A DNA stretch of 35,124 nt, from NCBI GenBank assembly GCA_001970955.1, contig MPUH01000782.1:1-35124 (forward strand), read 5' to 3'. Each line of letters starts with the position of its first letter. Positions within the stretch are counted from its first letter, which is position 1. This DNA comes from Stentor coeruleus (Eukaryota; Ciliophora; Heterotrichea; Heterotrichida; Stentoridae). This document shows positions 1-10,677 of this stretch, piece after piece. Below the pieces are notes generated by a model that saw only the letters and a program-made list of their open reading frames with translations, was not told where the DNA came from and ran no database searches. Both the position numbers and the translations under genes were made by a program.

Positions 1-502
1 TGTTAGTCTCATACAAATGTCTTAGGAAAATCTGTTCTTTGTTTAGAAAAATTATAATCATCTATAGCTTATAAGCATAAATAATGAAAATTTGATATAT
101 TATTTATTAAAATACCATTACTAATTTTATTAGAATTATTCAGTTTTTAGGAAACTATATTTAAATTATTATCATCAAGATATTATTTTTCTATTTATGA
201 ATATCATATCCTAATAAGAATCTTTATATTTTACTCAGATATATTTCAAACATGGTCAATTCACAATACTTAATTTCATTGAAAAAAATTGTTGGAAGTC
301 TTACAAGAACTTATTATAATAATCTAAATAAAATCAAATATCATATCCTTAAATCGAATATAATTTATTTTCACCTCAGCACCACTCAAAAGATAAACAT
401 CTTTTAAATCCTGCAAAATAAACTTTTTTACTTCTAAAATATTCCCTTCGAAAATCTAACACATATTCACAATCTTTTCTTGTCACTAAATTTTTGTAAA
501 AA
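1..502. other. 5' flank, no gene seen
   Basis: This stretch is AT-rich and I find no supportable coding sequence or RNA gene in it. The last 150 bases before the first gene are richer in C than G on the + strand, as in the other 5' flanks of this window. Confidence 0.6.
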
Positions 503-3334
503 ATGGACTATATTAGCACTGCAATCCACTACAAAGCTCACATTGGGGTTTTTTTATTAGCTCGATTCTTATGTTTTCATTTAGATTTCTTACTCATAAC
601 TTTACTTGAAATCCTAGTTTATTTCTTTCTTTACATATACTTTCCCCCAAAAACTATTAAGATACCAACTCATCCTGAAAAAGTTATAGTAATAAAAGAA
701 AACCCCCCCCTTTATTTACCTGATATGCCTGTGAGAAAATTAGTATTTGATAATATGGACAATTCTCCCGCTTTGAGCTCTAAAGGATCAGTTATTGAAG
801 GACTTTTCAAAACTCCTCAGAAATCTGTGGGAAATATAGTTACAAAGTCCAAAAGAACCAAACCTAAACCTTCAAAAAACTATGGAACACCCTTGGACTT
901 AAAAGAAATAAAACCTGAATATCATGATATCTCAGATGAGTTAAAAAACACTGATGTGGAATACCAAGAACTACGACAGAAACTTATAGAAAACTATGAA
1001 AGAACGCTGAAAATTGGCAGATTTGCTGAAGAAAAGGCTAAAAATCCAGAAACCCATAGTATCATAAAGGAGTGGGAGAAGCGAAAAGAACTGGATTTTA
1101 AAAAAGAAGCATTAGAAAATGAGAATCTTAAAAAACTCGCTTTTGGCCAACTCCCTGCGATTTTGGAAAAAAACGAGTCTGAAGGACTTTTTAACTTTAA
1201 CCCGACTATACATTCAGAAAAAAGCGAGGCGCCATTTATAAAAGAAAAAACACAGGATTTAAATTTTAACCCAATACCACAAGATCAAAAACCATTGTTT
1301 GAAAACACAATAGAAGAGAATAAAATAAAAAAATCAGACCTTCCTCCACATATGATATTACCAATATACACAACTAAACCAATAACTTCACAAGAAGGAG
1401 TTATTAACAAAATTTCAAATCCTTTTAACCCAATAGTCCATCCTAGCGAACCTGTAGATCGTTTAAATACTGATAAAACCTTAAATATAAATCAAGATAT
1501 TTCAAAACAACAGGATTTAACTAATGAATCTTTATCAACACCTACAAATGAACCAAAATATACGAATAGTTTTTTTGTATCAAAGCCAAGTAATAATGAG
1601 AAAACCCCAAATCCTTTTGCAACGAGCAACCTTACTGATTCTCAAAAAATTATAAGCTCATTAGCTCCACCTTTAACCTCTCAAACACCATTTGCAACTT
1701 CAGCTAATTTAGTAAATTATCCATCACAAGAGTCCAAGGGTTTCCCAGCTTTTTCTGCGCCGATGTCTCAAAGGACAAACTCTGAGTCTTCTATGCCAAA
1801 TGTTTTTACGTCAAATATTAAATCTGAGCCAAATCTTACGTCAAATATAAGAACTGAACAAAATGTTTTTGCATCAAATATTAGAACTGAACAAAATGTT
1901 TTTACATCAAATATTAGAACTGAACAAAATGCTTTTACATCAAATATTAGACCTGAACAAAATGTTTTTGCATCAAATATTAGACCTGAACAAAATGCTT
2001 TTACATCAAATATTAGAACTGAACCAAATGTTTTTACATCAAATATTAGAACTGAACCAAATGTTTTTTCTTCTAATACTAGAACTGAGTTAAATCCTAT
2101 GACAAATCCTTTTACATCAAATATTAGAACAGATTCAAATTTTTTTACTTCAAACATCAGAACTGAGCCAAATGCATTTGCTTCTAATATAAGAACTGAG
2201 CCAGATCCACAAAAAACTCAAAACCCTTTTTCTATGAGTAACGCATTCCTTGTTAATGAATCAAAACCACAAAATAACTTTGCACCCACAAATCAAAGAC
2301 CTCAATTTGACTCAGTTCCTTTTCCTTTACCTCAAACTTTTAAACCAGATAGTCAGCCAATGCAAAGTCCTTTCCCAGCGCCGCAGTTCCAATCAGATTT
2401 TCAAATACCATCAAATCCATTTCAGAACACAAACCCTAATATGAATACCCGTACACAAAATACAATAAATAATCCTTTTGCTAATAACAATCATATTTCT
2501 ACAATAAATCAATATACCAATAATCAAGCTAATATTTCTATTTCAAAACAAGGATCTATGGATTTTGAAGAATATTGTTCAATTAGACGAAATACTCCTT
2601 CTAATGACTTAAGCATAAAAAATACTGTATTAGAAATCATACATGTACTTAATATTATAACTCCAAATATGCAACAAAGAGAAGTGGCTGAGTGTATAAA
2701 AGAATTATGTGATATTATTGGGAAAACTTCAGAAAATACACATAAATCTATTATTGTAAATTTAGCATATTATTTCATTGATTTATATTCTGGTTTTAAT
2801 GAAGATTTGTCGATGCTTATGAATTATTGTAAGAGTTTGTGTGATATTGTTATCCCTGTTAAAAATAAATTCCCACTTTGTTTAACGGCAATTATTTTTG
2901 AGATACAGTATTTGGCTGATGTTTTTATACCTATTAATTACGATTCTATAAAAGCTTTAAGTTCGCTACGGTTAGAAGATATTGGAAGAACTTTTAAAGG
3001 TGGAGCTTTACAAGTAAAAGCTAAAGAAGAAATGATAAAAGTGGAAAAAATTGGAATTTTGTTTGCATCTTTGTATATTAGTCTTGATGAAATTGTATTT
3101 TTATGGAATTTTTTATCTCATTTATTAACAATTGAGGTGACTATGAATTGGATTCCTGCAATTGCTGGATGTTTAACTTTTGCTGATACAACTTTTAAGA
3201 CTTTAAAGGGACAAGAATATAAATATATGCTTAACAAAATATGGAACAATTGTGAAAACCTTGAAAGAAAATGCAACCCAACGATTTATATGCCTTATAT
3301 TTCAATGATTAAGAATTTTTATCAATCCTTTTAG
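503..3334 (+). CDS. Membrane-anchored NPF-repeat protein with Gle1-like C-terminal domain
   Basis: The product has 943 residues. Residues about 13-47 are strongly hydrophobic and look like one or two membrane segments. A charged helical region follows (about 145-205). Then comes a long disordered region with NPF tripeptides (NPFNP, NPFATS, NPFTSN, NPFSMS, NPFQN, NPFANN) and about twelve 11-residue repeats of the type NVFTSNIRTEQ (433-567). The last 250 residues are helical. Their order of motifs (KFPLCL, then IGRTF, then KIGILFAS, then WNFLSHLL, then a long helix) resembles the C-terminal domain of the mRNA-export nucleoporin Gle1, but my match is by eye only. Gle1 activates the DEAD-box ATPase Dbp5 at the cytoplasmic side of the nuclear pore. 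A membrane anchor and NPF repeats are not usual for Gle1. NPF also binds EH domains, so an endocytic role is an alternative. There is no upstream ATG in the flank. Confidence 0.5.
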   Translation: MDYISTAIHYKAHIGVFLLARFLCFHLDFLLITLLEILVYFFLYIYFPPKTIKIPTHPEKVIVIKENPPLYLPDMPVRKLVFDNMDNSPALSSKGSVIEGLFKTPQKSVGNIVTKSKRTKPKPSKNYGTPLDLKEIKPEYHDISDELKNTDVEYQELRQKLIENYERTLKIGRFAEEKAKNPETHSIIKEWEKRKELDFKKEALENENLKKLAFGQLPAILEKNESEGLFNFNPTIHSEKSEAPFIKEKTQDLNFNPIPQDQKPLFENTIEENKIKKSDLPPHMILPIYTTKPITSQEGVINKISNPFNPIVHPSEPVDRLNTDKTLNINQDISKQQDLTNESLSTPTNEPKYTNSFFVSKPSNNEKTPNPFATSNLTDSQKIISSLAPPLTSQTPFATSANLVNYPSQESKGFPAFSAPMSQRTNSESSMPNVFTSNIKSEPNLTSNIRTEQNVFASNIRTEQNVFTSNIRTEQNAFTSNIRPEQNVFASNIRPEQNAFTSNIRTEPNVFTSNIRTEPNVFSSNTRTELNPMTNPFTSNIRTDSNFFTSNIRTEPNAFASNIRTEPDPQKTQNPFSMSNAFLVNESKPQNNFAPTNQRPQFDSVPFPLPQTFKPDSQPMQSPFPAPQFQSDFQIPSNPFQNTNPNMNTRTQNTINNPFANNNHISTINQYTNNQANISISKQGSMDFEEYCSIRRNTPSNDLSIKNTVLEIIHVLNIITPNMQQREVAECIKELCDIIGKTSENTHKSIIVNLAYYFIDLYSGFNEDLSMLMNYCKSLCDIVIPVKNKFPLCLTAIIFEIQYLADVFIPINYDSIKALSSLRLEDIGRTFKGGALQVKAKEEMIKVEKIGILFASLYISLDEIVFLWNFLSHLLTIEVTMNWIPAIAGCLTFADTTFKTLKGQEYKYMLNKIWNNCENLERKCNPTIYMPYISMIKNFYQSF
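1799..2203 (+). repeat. 33-bp tandem repeat encoding an 11-residue unit
   Basis: About twelve imperfect in-frame copies encode variants of NVFTSNIRTEQ. Positions 2 (V/A), 4 (T/A) and 11 (Q/P) vary, and one unit is interrupted by an inserted NPMT. The repeat lies inside the first gene. Its period is a multiple of three, so copy-number change keeps the frame. Confidence 0.9.
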
Positions 3335-3376
3335 TATAAAACGATTTAAATAACTTGTTTTTCCTACATTTTTTAT

Positions 3377-3844
3377 CTATTGAGTAAGTAATATCTTCAT
3401 GTTTAACCCTTTCTTCTTAAATCCGTTTTTTTCAAAGTACTCTGAACTATCGTGGACAGCCGAAATAATGACTTTATAACACCCTTTTTCACGTGCTCTT
3501 GTTATTAGAATATCAAGAATTTTTTTCCCTAATCCTTGCTTACGAAAAGACGGATTCACTATAAGGTCTTCAAGGTGTCCAACTTTTCCGCCAGTCCTAA
3601 GGTATTTTCTTTCAATCATAACTGAAGCACTTGCAACAATTCTCCCTGATAAAGTCTCTTCGGCTACTATATGCATATACTCATCTGGCATTTTTCTGAT
3701 ATTCGAACAGTATTCAATAAAACCTTCTTCATCAAGTTGAGCTTCAGTATCGAGTACAGTCATTAACTCATTAAATCCCTTCCTAAAATCGTCTTCACTC
3801 AGATTTCTTATTGTGCATCCTAAAAATTCAAGGCTATGCTCCAT
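3377..3844 (-). CDS. GNA1: Glucosamine-6-phosphate N-acetyltransferase
   Basis: This 155-residue GNAT-fold enzyme transfers acetyl from acetyl-CoA to glucosamine 6-phosphate. That is a step of UDP-GlcNAc synthesis, which feeds N-glycans, GPI anchors and any chitin-like wall. The GNA1 signature GHLEDLIVNPSFRKQGLG spans residues 89-106. It combines the conserved HLED strand with the acetyl-CoA-binding RKQGLG loop. CYKVIISAV and EYFEKNGF follow in the places where GNA1 has its CYKI strand and FYKKFGY motif. Length is normal for the family (about 150-185). The start codon is preceded directly by TTATAA. The gene converges with the upstream + gene, with 42 nt between the two stop codons. Confidence 0.9.
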   Translation of the reverse strand: MEHSLEFLGCTIRNLSEDDFRKGFNELMTVLDTEAQLDEEGFIEYCSNIRKMPDEYMHIVAEETLSGRIVASASVMIERKYLRTGGKVGHLEDLIVNPSFRKQGLGKKILDILITRAREKGCYKVIISAVHDSSEYFEKNGFKKKGLNMKILLTQ

Positions 3845-3850
3845 TTATAA
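3842..3850 (-). promoter_or_regulatory. TTATAA immediately before the ATG
   Basis: On the sense strand the start reads TTATAAATG. The same arrangement recurs before several other genes here. It may be an initiator or TATA-like element for a transcript with a very short leader (inference). Confidence 0.35.
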
Positions 3851-4401
3851 TCTTATATTTTTTCTTTTATTTATACTGCAAGTTTGAAAATAAAAGGCTA
3901 GCTCTGATTCTTAGGTAGATTTTTAATAAACCTTGTCACTTATTTAATTTCTGATTAAGAAAAAAAAATTGTAAGTAAAAAACTTTTCCATAATTAATTA
4001 TTGTTCTATATGTATGATATTAGATAAAGATAACTAATAATATAGATTGATACTTACTTGTTTATTATTAAAAAAATTATACTGTGAGCAATGGGTTCAA
4101 TTTTCAGTTTAAAAGTTTTAAAAGTTTATATTGGGTAATTTGAGATTCTAAATTTAGCCTACTTAAAGAGATTATATATTTTAAAAAACAACAAGTAAAA
4201 AATCTTTGCCATTTATATCTCAAATTTTACAAAAAGAATTTTCTAGTCCTACTTTTATTGTAATTTGAATGCATTTAATATATAATTTATAACCAACATA
4301 AACTAATCTTTGCATAAATATGCGTATTTTAATAATTTCTTATTACTTAAATCTAAAAATTATTTTCGAAACTAAAAATAAAAAATCTTAACCTTAGAAA
4401 T
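3845..4401. other. Spacer between the GNA1 start and the SCC2 end
   Basis: This 557-base AT-rich spacer separates two genes on the - strand. I see no coding sequence, tRNA or repeat in it. Confidence 0.6.
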
Positions 4402-7400
4402 TTATGCATTTAAAATTTGCTTATCCAAAACTTCGCTTTCAGTATGTTTTCTACTTCTTTTTCTTAAAGGAGCATCCTCAAGATTTTGCATTTTCACATA
4501 TTGCTTGAACTAAATATCTCATACCTTATATTTAAACTTATTCAATTCTTCACCTTTGATTTCTTCAAAATTATGATAATCCTTAAATTCTTCATATTCT
4601 TCTTGAAACAAGCCTGCATCTTCAGTTTTCTGAACGTGTTTATCCTCAAATTCATTAAAATTCTTAATCTGATATGCAGAAATAAGATTGTTTTTCAATA
4701 CAAAAAACTGAATTTGCATCAAGCATTCAATTATAAGTTCTTTATTAATATAACTTTTGTTTGATTTCCGAACTTTTATTATCCTCAAAAGCCTAAATGC
4801 AGAAATTTGTATTTTCCTATCAATATATTGAAGTATAAATCCTAATTCTTCTAAATTAGAATAGTTCAGTATAGATATCATTTCACATAAAAACTCAGTA
4901 TAATCAGAATTGCTAGGTTCTAATGAGTTTAATATTGTATTTAGAAACTTATTTCTAATACTTTTTCGTTCTTTGACTAGTGTATAAACTTTTGGATAAT
5001 AACTTTCTTTAAGATCTCTTTGCTTTAAAATCTTAGCTTGAAACTCAAAAGCTTCCTTCAGTGACTTTTGCAAATTTATTGTAATCATCTCAGGGTTTTT
5101 AGTATATCCATTTTCAATACAATAAAAAGCTACTTCTTTTATTATCAAACTTTCATCTCCAAGCATACAAAAAAGCCTTGAAATCAGTTTACTAGCATTA
5201 ACACTACCTAGCATATATATCAATTTAAGTACTTCAGCAGCATTTTCTCTAACAGCTAAATTCTCATTATTTGTACAATCTAATATGTTATCTAAATACC
5301 CATAAATCACAGAAATCACATTACCTTTATCTTCATCTGAATCTTCTTTTATTGTCTCATTATAATGCCACATGAACTCATAAAACATTTGTAAAAGTTT
5401 AATTTTTTTTATAGGGGTTTCTGCTGAGTCCCAAGCTTCTTTGATTAGTTTGTCTGATTTACTTAGAAGTTTTGGGAATCTTACCCATGTTAAGCTAAGT
5501 GAATCTAAAGCTCTCTCTTTGATTGAATCATTTTTTGTGAGGATAAATTTTTGATAGATTTTGAATATGCTGTTCATAAAAGTTTTGTTTTTTTCTAAGG
5601 ATAAATCGTTAAAAACTGAGTTTTCAGTGAATTTTATACAGAGACCTAAAGTTAGTAATGCTCTGAATATTATAGGGAGTATAGTTTTATCTAAAAGTAA
5701 GTTTTTTGAATGGTCTTTTAATAAATCAAAGCATTTTATTATAAGTGAAGTTATTATTTTGTAATCATGACTGCATAATTGAACTATTTTACATAAAGTA
5801 TTTATTGCTTGAGTAACTACATTTGATCCTTGGGTAAGAATTAGAGTCAAAAGTTGTCTTTCAATCTTTTTTATTCGTGATATACTTAAGGAAGTTAGAT
5901 GCTCAGCTGATTGACTTATAACAATACAAATAGACGTCAAAAGTTCAGATTCTTCAGGTACACCCTGTGAGGCAGTTAGAAATTGATGCAGTGTTGAAAC
6001 TTGATCAACAATTAATTCTGGAGCAGCTATAGAAATAATTTCTATCAACTTAGAATAAATTATAGAATCAAATAAAACCGTGCTCGATATTAATTTCTCA
6101 GTAGCTTTCTGGGCAATTTTTCCAAGTTTATTTTTGTATTTTTGGTTTTTCTCCAAAACACCTTTAAAAAGCATAATACACGGCTCTTTTATTTTTAATA
6201 CTTTTACAACTTCCACAAATAACCCCAGAAACTTTTTATCCCCACCAAAAAACCACTCTTTTTCAAATAAACTTACAACTGCATCTCTAATACCTTCAGA
6301 ATCATCTCCAATCCTTTTAATCACTTCACAATATATCTGAATATTCCTCTGATCTTCAGAATCATTAGAAATAATATCCCCTAAGATTTTTATAACTCTT
6401 TTTCTAACACTAGGACCTTTATCTTTTAGTCTTTCTAACAATGCAGCAAAATAAATATCAGAAAACTCTGATTTAAACGTTATAAATTTTCCTATCAATT
6501 CAACAGTTGCTTCTCTTACTGCAATAGATGTATCATGTAATCTTTGAGTAACTGCAGCTTCAATAATATCTTCAGAAAGACATTCTGGATCAGCAGATAC
6601 AATAGAACTTAAAGATTTTAAAGCCTTAGCACGAGTTAGTGGCTGAGTAGCTGTGAAAAGATTTATGATTCTATGTTGCATATGTAAATATGCTAAACCA
6701 AGGTCAAAAGATAGTAAATATTGTCTTAAGAGTTTGATTGTACCTTTTTCAGATAATCTTGGGAGGTTTGTGTGTTTATTTGAGGCTTGCCATAAGTATT
6801 TTAGGTTTTTATCTTTTTTTGCCTCAAGCCAATGTGCAAGCCAAAGACTTCTACTGCTTTCTTCAGATCTTCCTCTGTTTGATATTAGATAATTAATGAT
6901 AAGTTCTTGATATACGCTTTGATACTTAAGGTTTATATTTATTATCTCATGAGGTAATGCAAACACATCATCATCATTTATCTTAGCTTCTTTCACAGAT
7001 ATATGTTTTAAGTATTGAAAAAGTCTGCAATCATCACAGAGCCAAGTATTATCTGATATTTTTCCAACATTTAGTCCTACGCATTCTAAATGAAACCATC
7101 TCCAGCATTCTTCACATTCAATCATAACATTTTCCCCATTATTCCACCCTTGCATACAAATACACAGTGAAGCCATAAAATTATCTGAAGGATGATTTGT
7201 CATAGGAACTTTAGTTATATTTTGTGGAACAATAGGAGACTTTTTAATCTCATGTATAGATTGTTTAAGATAACTAGCTATAGCAGATATTTCATCAATA
7301 GCATAATGTCTAATCACAGCTGAAAACGATTTAAAAGCTGAAAAAATCTTCATAATAATCAAATTTAATATCTGAAATGCCAATGGAAACTCAGGTCTAA

Positions 7401-8670
7401 AAATCAATTTAAGAAGGTCTTTGATAAAAATATCAAGGAAAACTCTGCATTCTTGGCTTTCGGATTTAGGTTTAAAAGCCTTATCACAAATTTGATTAAC
7501 AAAATGCTGAGATATACTCAAAGTTTCTTTTAACTGTTTAGCAACAATTTTTAGATTGATTTTCCCATTCGGCATAATAGCTTGAGAAAGTGATGAACAA
7601 TTTTGCAAAACATTTATAACCATAAAAGTGCTAAATTTAACCTCAACTCCTTCTGTTACTGTATAATCTCTACAGTATATTTTTTTATTTTTAGCTCCAA
7701 TAGCAAGATTTAAATCATTTGTCAAAACATGTAGATTACAAATGATATCATTAATAATATTTACAGTAATTTTGTTATAAGCATTTACTATGCTTGCTAA
7801 AGTATAATTGCAAGTCAAATGTAATATTTCAGCACCTTCAGCAAATAGAGTTTTAATAAGTAACTCAGCTAAAGACATCACTTGATTTTCTTGGAAAGAA
7901 TTTTTATTAACCAATACTGAAAAGTACTCAATTACACTACAAAGACTTGCCATGCATTTTCTAATTGTTTTATTCTCAAGAATTTCTATATTCTCTTTAC
8001 TAGGCTGATAAGCTAAAGGGATTATCATTTTCTCTAAAGCTTTTTGAATTATTTTCAAAATTTGTTCTAAAAGTTCATCTTTTACTAAGCTTTGGTCAAT
8101 ATCTTTATCGCTTATTAAATTAAGATAAGTTTTTGAAGGTTCAAGGATTTTAATCAAAGCTTTAGCTTCTGTTTTATATTTTTTTGTATATTCGATGTTA
8201 GAGTTTTTAGATATAATTTTGTATATTTTCTTGATAAAATTGTCGAATTCGTTTATAGGCANCAGATAAGTTTTTGAAGGTTCAAGGATTTTAATCAAAG
8301 CTTTAGCTTCTGTTTTATATTTTTTTGTATATTCGATATTAGAGTTTTTAGATATAATTTTGTATATTTTCTTGATAAAATTGTCGAATTCGTTTATAGG
8401 CACAAGTGTCAAAGCATTTTTGTGTTTAAGTTTTGTGATAATATTATCAATACGGTCATATTGATTAAATTCTTCTTCTAAGTCCATGCTTAAAATGATG
8501 CTACTAAAATTGGCGGTATCAACTTTTATGTCAGGGCTTGTTTTAATAAGAATACTTTTAGATCGGGATTTAGGTATAATGAGCTTTGGACTTTCGTATA
8601 TTTTTGGCAAATCTTTGTTTTGAATTGATATTGGCGAAACTCCGTCTGTATCTTTTTCACTGCCGCTCAT
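4402..8670 (-). CDS. SCC2: Cohesin loader subunit SCC2/NIPBL with PHD finger
   Basis: SCC2 loads cohesin onto chromosomes together with SCC4/MAU2. The assembled frame has two exons, 8670-4525 and 4509-4402, around a 15-nt intron. It encodes 1417 residues, or about 1370 once the duplication at N 8262 is collapsed. A PHD finger follows the N-terminal helical part, at about 456-501 in collapsed numbering. Its ligands are CIC, CEEC, HLEC and CDDC. A long HEAT-repeat region follows. It contains the family hallmark RAKALKSLSSIVSADPECL, then VREATVELIGKFI and VRKRVIKILGDII, matching animal NIPBL closely in order and wording. Plant SCC2 also carries a PHD finger, whereas animal and yeast forms lack one. 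The small last exon adds 35 residues ending in a basic stretch (RKRSRKH) that could be a nuclear signal. The gene start at 8670 opens into a long spacer. Confidence 0.9.
4510..4524 (-). other. 15-nt intron of SCC2
   Basis: Sense sequence gtatgagatatttag, phase 0. Without it the frame stops at the TGA inside the intron. Removing it adds 35 residues, including RKRSRKH, before a TAA. Confidence 0.8.
8123..8402. repeat. N-joined 139-bp direct duplication, probable assembly artefact
   Basis: Bases 8123-8261 and 8264-8402 are the same sequence with one mismatch (gatgtt against gatatt), separated by a single N at 8262. Together the copies add 47 codons to SCC2. The mismatch suggests two alleles whose contig ends overlap and were not merged. 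Confidence 0.85.
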
Positions 8671-10293
8671 ATTTTATTATGATTAGTTTTGGTTTTATTA
8701 TAAAGATAGTTTATTTGATAAATATAAGATTTTTACAAAGAATATATGCATTTAAGAAATCAAAATAACTAGATTTTTTTTTGAATGTGGTAAAAAAATA
8801 TTGTATTATGCTAAGTGAAATTAATGAGTTAAGGGTTTTTGAAAAATAAATCTAAGCTGAGAAATTAGGCTTAATATAAGAAATATAATAAGAATTAGAG
8901 GAAGTTAATTTAAGGGAAAAAATTATTTACTTATGGTGATTTCTTAGCAGGTGGAATAATAATAGGTTTTATTGATGTATTAATAGATAATTAATATATT
9001 ATCATTTAGAGTTTTACAAATTATCATATTTTTTAATCATGAAAAAATATTTGAGATGCTAATGAAATGTGAGATTCTATTTTGTATCAATATCAAATTA
9101 AAACTTTTATTTTATCTGACAACTTTGTATTGCTGCCACATCTATAGCAAACTGGATTAAAGAAACTAGTCTTCGATCCTAGACCTATTTTATTATATTT
9201 TCATCTGATGATAAAAATTCAAATAGTCCATTTCTTCATCATTTTTATTTAATGCATTAAACTATTCTATATATACATCAAGCTAGTTTTAAGCCTTTTT
9301 AATAACATAATAAAAAGTGCAAGTATAAAATAAATTTTATAATAAAACATGAAATTCATCAAACAAATGACATCCCAAAAGTTTAAAGTATTACAATAAA
9401 TTATATCAAACGTCTAACTCTGATATAATTCATTAAATAAATTTCCTATAATAAATCATAATTGTACTAATAAATTATTATGATTTAATAATCTACAAAC
9501 AAACCCAGCCTATTTTTTAATCATAATGCACATTATCTTAAAAAATTACTATAAAAACTTCAACAAAATTTAAAATATATAAAAATTGTTATGACAATCC
9601 AAAATTTTTTATCCTTAAGCCTATGAACACATATCATCATTATACAAAATTAACAATATTTTTTTTTATAATTATTACCTTAACACTAACAACTATATTA
9701 TCTAAAAAAAATCCATAATTCTCATCATCCTAAACCTTTTTGAAAAAAATACTTTTTAATATAATTATTTCATTTAACACATATAAATAAATATAGTCTT
9801 TATTAAAATACTCTTAAAGCCATCTCATCAAAATTAAAAAAAATTATTGAATAAAATTTCTATTAAAATTGTATAATAAATAGTAAAAACTATCTTAGAT
9901 TATTACTGAAAACTAAAATAATAAAATTTATTATAGGTTAATACTTTTATAGTAAAATATCAGCATATATTTTAAAGACTTGAAGTGCATATTTTTTCAT
10001 ATTCAATAAAATGTCTACTTAACTTTTTAATATTTCTTCTTTGATCAGTTAAATTTTATTTTTGTTTAAGCCCTAAAATCAATAAAATAACACTGAAATT
10101 TGTGTCAAAATCATACTGTAGATCAANGAAATTTGTGTCAAAATCATACTGTAGATCAGCCTAAAAAATATTTTTGTGTGTATCATCATAACAGAAAATA
10201 TTTTTTAATATTTAAAAAATATACGGTTTCTTGGTATATATTTTATAAAATCATGCTTTTTTGTGCTATAAGAGCGGATTATCTATATGCTAA
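8671..10293. other. Long spacer without a supportable gene
   Basis: This is 1.6 kb of AT-rich sequence. On the + strand it is G-rich up to about 9100, as expected for the 5' flank of the - strand SCC2 gene. It then becomes C-rich to about 9900. A short coding-like stretch on the + strand near 8914-8986 (YGDFLAGGIIIGF) has no start and no homology I recognise. No tRNA was seen. Confidence 0.5.
10095..10158. repeat. N-joined 31-bp direct duplication, probable assembly artefact
   Basis: Bases 10095-10125 and 10128-10158 are identical around the N at 10127. This is the shortest of the five such junctions and it lies in a spacer. Confidence 0.8.
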
Positions 10294-10677
10294 TTATTCT
10301 AATGGGATTATAAATTCTAAAACCAGGCCTTCATCGTAAATTGTCACAGTTACAGTAACTTCACTTTCAGTTAAAACACAATTTTCTAAGCAAGTAACTT
10401 CAACAAATACTTCTTCATTACAAAATTCTGGATCTACATACAAGTCTTGCAGGGTAACTTCTATTGAATTTTCTGTGAAACTGATAATCTCCGTTGAGAA
10501 AATCGATGAATCGTCATAGCTGATGCAAGTATCTGAACATTCTATAAAGATCGTAACTGGTGGACAAGAAGAATCAGCTGTTTGAATCAACTTTGTCTCT
10601 CGATCTATATAATCGGGTGCATTTAATCCTTGAATTAACACCAAAGCAGTGACAATTATGGCTATGGCCTTAAACAT
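10294..10677 (-). CDS. Small secreted Cys-containing protein, unknown
   Basis: The product has 127 residues. Residues 1-20 form a clear signal peptide (MFKAIAIIVTALVLIQGLNA) with likely cleavage after Ala20. The mature part is acidic and rich in Thr, Val and Ile, which suggests a beta-sandwich. It has six Cys residues (SSC, IEC, DTC, EFC, VTC, ENC) that could form three disulfides. There is no membrane segment or GPI-type tail. It is probably exported or held in a vesicle or the extracellular coat (inference). I recognise no family. It stands alone between long spacers. Confidence 0.7.
   Translation of the reverse strand: MFKAIAIIVTALVLIQGLNAPDYIDRETKLIQTADSSCPPVTIFIECSDTCISYDDSSIFSTEIISFTENSIEVTLQDLYVDPEFCNEEVFVEVTCLENCVLTESEVTVTVTIYDEGLVLEFIIPLE

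Noticed and set aside
1768..2157. Open frames on both strands across the 33-bp repeats.
   Set aside because: They are by-products of the repeat, which keeps alternative frames open; the + strand frame of the long gene explains the region.
8123..8402. A true internal tandem duplication in SCC2.
   Set aside because: It has an N exactly at the junction, as do four other unrelated loci in the window, so an assembly cause is far more likely.
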